Positions 7,521 to 9,198 of a stretch of DNA of 9,198 bases are shown piece by piece. This DNA is from Bacteroidia bacterium (lineage in GTDB: Bacteria > Planctomycetota > Phycisphaerae > Phycisphaerales > SM1A02). Position 1 is the first letter of the stretch. Each line of letters begins with the position of its first letter. The stretch spans positions 1 through 9,198 of the forward strand of contig JASGCG010000040.1 of NCBI GenBank assembly GCA_030054235.1, in the 5' to 3' direction. The position numbers were made by a program, and so were the translations under genes. The notes under the pieces were generated by a model that was given only the letters and a program-made list of their open reading frames with translations, did no database searches and was not told where the DNA came from.

Positions 7521-7523
7521 CCC

Positions 7524-8510
7524 ATGCCAACGCTTGCTGCAGCTCCGTCCACCGTGCTTGCCGTCGAGGCCGCGCTCGTCGTTGCAGCGAGCCTGCTCGG
7601 GGCGTGGGTGGGAACCCGTCGCCTGGCGCACACGCCGCTGCAGCTGGTCCTGAGCGCCGTGAGCGGCATGATCCTCGGCATCGTCTTCTTCCATCTGCTC
7701 CCGCACGCCTTGGGCACGCACGGCGGTGGTGCGGCACCGATGGACGTGATGCTCTGGGCCTTGATCGGCTTCATGGCGCTCTTCGTGCTCGAGCGCTTTG
7801 CGCCCTTCCATGCCCACGAACATGGCGGCGCCGGGGACTGCGGCGGCGGCAGCTGCGGCCACGTCGCCCACACCTGCGATCACGAGCACGATCATGCTCC
7901 GCACGCTCACGCCGATGCGCACACGCGCGCACCTCGCCTTGGCTGGATGGGTGCGCTCCTGGGGCTGACGGTGCACAGCCTGATGGAGGGCGTGGCGCTC
8001 GCCGCGAGCGTGCAGGCCGAATCGAGCGCCGGCTGGCTCGCTGGCCTGGGCACGCTGCTGGTGATCGTGGCCCACAAGCCATTCGATGCCATGACGCTGG
8101 CGGCGCTCTTGCGCCAAGACCGCGTCGATGCGGGGAAAGCCGCGGTGATCCAAGTGCTCTTCTCCTTGGTCATGCCGGTGGGCGCATTCCTCTTCATGGC
8201 CGGCGTGCGCCATGATCCGCACGTCATCGCGCTGGCGCTGGCCTTCAGTGGTGGCGTCTTCCTGTGCATCGCGTGCAGCGATCTGCTGCCTGAAGTGCAG
8301 TTCCACCGGCACGATCGGCTCAAGCTCACCGCGGCACTCGTCGGCGGCATCCTGCTCGCGTGGGGCATGTCCAGGCTCGAGGCCACCATGCATGGCCACG
8401 CCGATCACGATCATGGCGCAGCGAGCAGCCACGACGGCCACGATCACGCCGCACCGACCACAAGCCCCGAAGCCCACGATCACGGCAGCCACGACGGCCA
8501 CGATCACTGA
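7524..8510 (+). CDS. ZIP-family metal transporter with two His-rich segments
   Basis: Inner-membrane protein of 328 residues with about eight hydrophobic segments (roughly 12-30, 41-60, 73-93, 141-162, 169-197, 205-228, 233-255, 267-285), the ZIP (SLC39) layout. The conserved transport sites are HLLPH at 57-61, HSLMEG in segment 4 (His151, Glu155, Gly156) and HKPFD in segment 5 (His184, Asp188), with SDLLPE at 252-257. HSxxEG plus HK resembles the eukaryotic ZIP1-3 type more than the bacterial HNxxEG/HExPxE type, so the second metal site may be altered. The loop between segments 3 and 4 (96-133) has 11 histidines and three cysteines. The tail (290-328) has 12 histidines, mostly as HDH and HDGHDH units. 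Zinc or another divalent cation is the likely substrate and uptake the usual direction, both inferred from the family. It follows the tRNA gene, and the 59-residue gene begins 34 bases after its stop. Confidence 0.88.
   Translation: MPTLAAAPSTVLAVEAALVVAASLLGAWVGTRRLAHTPLQLVLSAVSGMILGIVFFHLLPHALGTHGGGAAPMDVMLWALIGFMALFVLERFAPFHAHEHGGAGDCGGGSCGHVAHTCDHEHDHAPHAHADAHTRAPRLGWMGALLGLTVHSLMEGVALAASVQAESSAGWLAGLGTLLVIVAHKPFDAMTLAALLRQDRVDAGKAAVIQVLFSLVMPVGAFLFMAGVRHDPHVIALALAFSGGVFLCIACSDLLPEVQFHRHDRLKLTAALVGGILLAWGMSRLEATMHGHADHDHGAASSHDGHDHAAPTTSPEAHDHGSHDGHDH
8425..8507 (+). repeat. Pair of exact 23-bp direct repeats in the ZIP C-terminal tail
   Basis: The 23 bases at 8425-8447 recur exactly at 8485-8507, a spacing of 60 bases (20 codons). 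Both copies are in frame and encode the unit SHDGHDH. Identity at the DNA level, including third codon positions, points to a recent tandem duplication or conversion rather than independent selection for histidine. Confidence 0.85.
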
Positions 8511-8531
8511 GCCGCGACTGCGCGCGCGGCC

Positions 8532-8537
8532 TATCCT
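8532..8537 (+). promoter_or_regulatory. Candidate -10 box of the 59-residue gene
   Basis: TATCCT ends 7 bases before the ATG at 8545. No Shine-Dalgarno sequence lies between, and no good -35 is visible. It fits the leaderless arrangement seen at three other starts in the window. Confidence 0.4.
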
Positions 8538-8544
8538 GCCGCCC

Positions 8545-8724
8545 ATGAAGGCCGAACGCCTGCTCGCCGAACTCAACCGCATCCGCCAGGACGTGCCCAA
8601 GGATCCGAAAGACCTTGAGTGGTTCACGGTCCACCACGTCTTCTGCTTCGTCTCCTACAACATGGCGGCGTTCCAGAAGTACCTCGACGAGGCCGTCAAG
8701 CCCGAGGACGAGCCCGAAGCGTGA
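8545..8724 (+). CDS. Small protein of unknown function, 59 residues
   Basis: Not recognised. The protein opens with an amphipathic helix (MKAERLLAELNRIRQDV), then has a PKDPKDLEWFTVHHVFCFVSYNM core rich in aromatic residues, a second short helix (AAFQKYLDEAV) and an acidic tail (KPEDEPEA). It has one cysteine, no signal peptide and no clear membrane span. ATG 8545 is chosen because the same frame runs open upstream only inside the ZIP gene, while codons from 8545 on read as ordinary protein and a TATCCT box lies just before this ATG. It has no Shine-Dalgarno site. It sits between the ZIP gene (34 bases) and ileS (27 bases) on the same strand. Neither neighbour suggests a role. A coding call is favoured by balanced amino-acid content, unlike the Arg/Ala-rich shadow frames nearby. 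Confidence 0.7.
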   Translation: MKAERLLAELNRIRQDVPKDPKDLEWFTVHHVFCFVSYNMAAFQKYLDEAVKPEDEPEA

Positions 8725-8736
8725 CCCGGTCCGGGG

Positions 8737-8742
8737 TAGGAT
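8737..8742 (+). promoter_or_regulatory. Candidate -10 box of ileS
   Basis: TAGGAT ends 9 bases before the ATG at 8752. The 27-base gap after the preceding stop has no Shine-Dalgarno sequence in the right place (GTAGGAT is purine-rich but its core match is short). It could be a -10 element of a leaderless transcript. A weak ribosome binding site overlapping the same bases is the alternative. Confidence 0.35.
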
Positions 8743-8751
8743 CGCGGTCCC

Positions 8752-9198
8752 ATGACGGAATCGACCGCCCGTGACTACCGCAGCACGCTGAACCTGCCCA
8801 AGACCGGCTTCGCGATGAAGGCGAACCTGGCCCAGGCGGAGCCGCAGACCCTCAAGGCGTGGAAGGATGGCGGCGCCTTCGATCGCATCATGGGTGCGCG
8901 CGAGGGTGCCGAGCCCTTCGTCTTCCACGATGGACCGCCGTACGCCAACGGCAACATCCACGTGGGCCACATGCTCAACAAGGTCCTGAAGGACCTGGTC
9001 GTGCGCAGCCGCATCCTCGAGGGGCGCCGCGTGCACTACGTGCCGGGCTGGGATTGCCACGGCCTGCCCATCGAGCACAAGGTGATGACCGAGATCGTCA
9101 AGGGCGGCAAGGCCGAGAAGCTCGAAACGCTTGCGCCCGACGTGCGCCGCATGGCGATCCGCCGCGAGTGCGCCGCCTACGCCGAGAAGTTCATCAAG
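8752..9198 (+). CDS. ileS: Isoleucyl-tRNA synthetase, 3' end beyond the window
   Basis: Cytoplasmic class I aminoacyl-tRNA synthetase that charges tRNA-Ile with isoleucine using ATP. The first 149 residues are visible and the frame stays open to the right edge. The opening DYRSTLNLPKTGFAMKANL (8-26) is the typical IleRS N-terminus. Next come FVFHDGPPYANGNIHVGH (56-73), where HVGH at 70-73 is the class I HIGH signature, and NKVLKDLVVRSR, then YVPGWDCHGLPIEHKV (96-111), which is highly conserved in IleRS. The editing domain, KMSKS loop and anticodon-binding part lie outside. The ATG at 8752 gives the usual short N-terminal lead before the DYxxTLNLP block. It is 27 bases after the small gene. 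Confidence 0.95.
   Translation, partial: MTESTARDYRSTLNLPKTGFAMKANLAQAEPQTLKAWKDGGAFDRIMGAREGAEPFVFHDGPPYANGNIHVGHMLNKVLKDLVVRSRILEGRRVHYVPGWDCHGLPIEHKVMTEIVKGGKAEKLETLAPDVRRMAIRRECAAYAEKFIK

Noticed and set aside
8212..8544. Longer version of the 59-residue protein starting at ATG 8212 inside the ZIP gene
   Set aside because: The extra 111 residues are an out-of-frame reading of the ZIP gene, Arg/Ser/Ala-rich, and there is no ribosome site; only the part from 8545 looks like protein.
7452..8627. Open frame of 391 codons on the minus strand opposite the ZIP gene
   Set aside because: It runs across the ZIP gene and the following gap, and its biased composition mirrors the repeated GC-rich sense codons; the sense frame has clear ZIP motifs.
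8326..9078. Open frame of 250 codons on the minus strand opposite the small gene and ileS
   Set aside because: It is antisense to conserved IleRS sequence and shows no motif of its own.
1..9198. Mobile elements, CRISPR arrays, toxin-antitoxin or phage genes
   Set aside because: No transposase, integrase, terminal inverted repeats or regularly spaced repeats were seen; apart from the ZIP tail, repeats are not evident and codon style is uniform.

Overview
The window is GC-rich (about two-thirds G+C by eye) chromosomal DNA from a bacterium. It is dense with housekeeping genes and shows no mobile element, CRISPR array or phage gene. The cell makes peptidoglycan. The visible MurE carries the DNPR signature of enzymes that add meso-diaminopimelate, so a Gram-negative-type wall is likely. 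High GC, the MurE/MraY sequence style and the mixed use of Shine-Dalgarno and apparently leaderless starts would suit a planctomycete of the Phycisphaerae type. That placement is an impression from memory of these families, not a demonstrated result.

Layout: (1) 1-4061, plus strand: the 3' part of murE, then murF (overlapping murE by 4 bases) and mraY. This is a compact piece of the division/cell-wall cluster covering diaminopimelate addition, D-Ala-D-Ala addition and transfer of the finished pentapeptide to undecaprenyl phosphate. The cluster stops at mraY. (2) 4070-7293, minus strand: a thioredoxin-fold protein with a WCGDC motif and, upstream of it, mutS, the DNA mismatch-recognition ATPase. 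(3) 7294-7523: a divergent promoter region, a tRNA-Ala gene (anticodon CGC) with a clear -10 box, and a GC-rich hairpin after it. (4) 7524-8510, plus: a ZIP-family metal transporter with two histidine-rich segments. (5) 8545-8724, plus: an unrecognised 59-residue protein. (6) 8752 to the right edge, plus: the 5' part of ileS.

No new multi-gene system is evident. The items most worth a second look are: a TANNNT box placed 6-9 bases before the start codon of four genes that lack a clear Shine-Dalgarno sequence, while murF and the ZIP gene do have one; a MraY with Gly at the third position of the usual His-His-His motif and further changes near its PTMGG motif; a ZIP transporter with histidine-rich segments predicted on both sides of the membrane; and the small orphan gene just before ileS.
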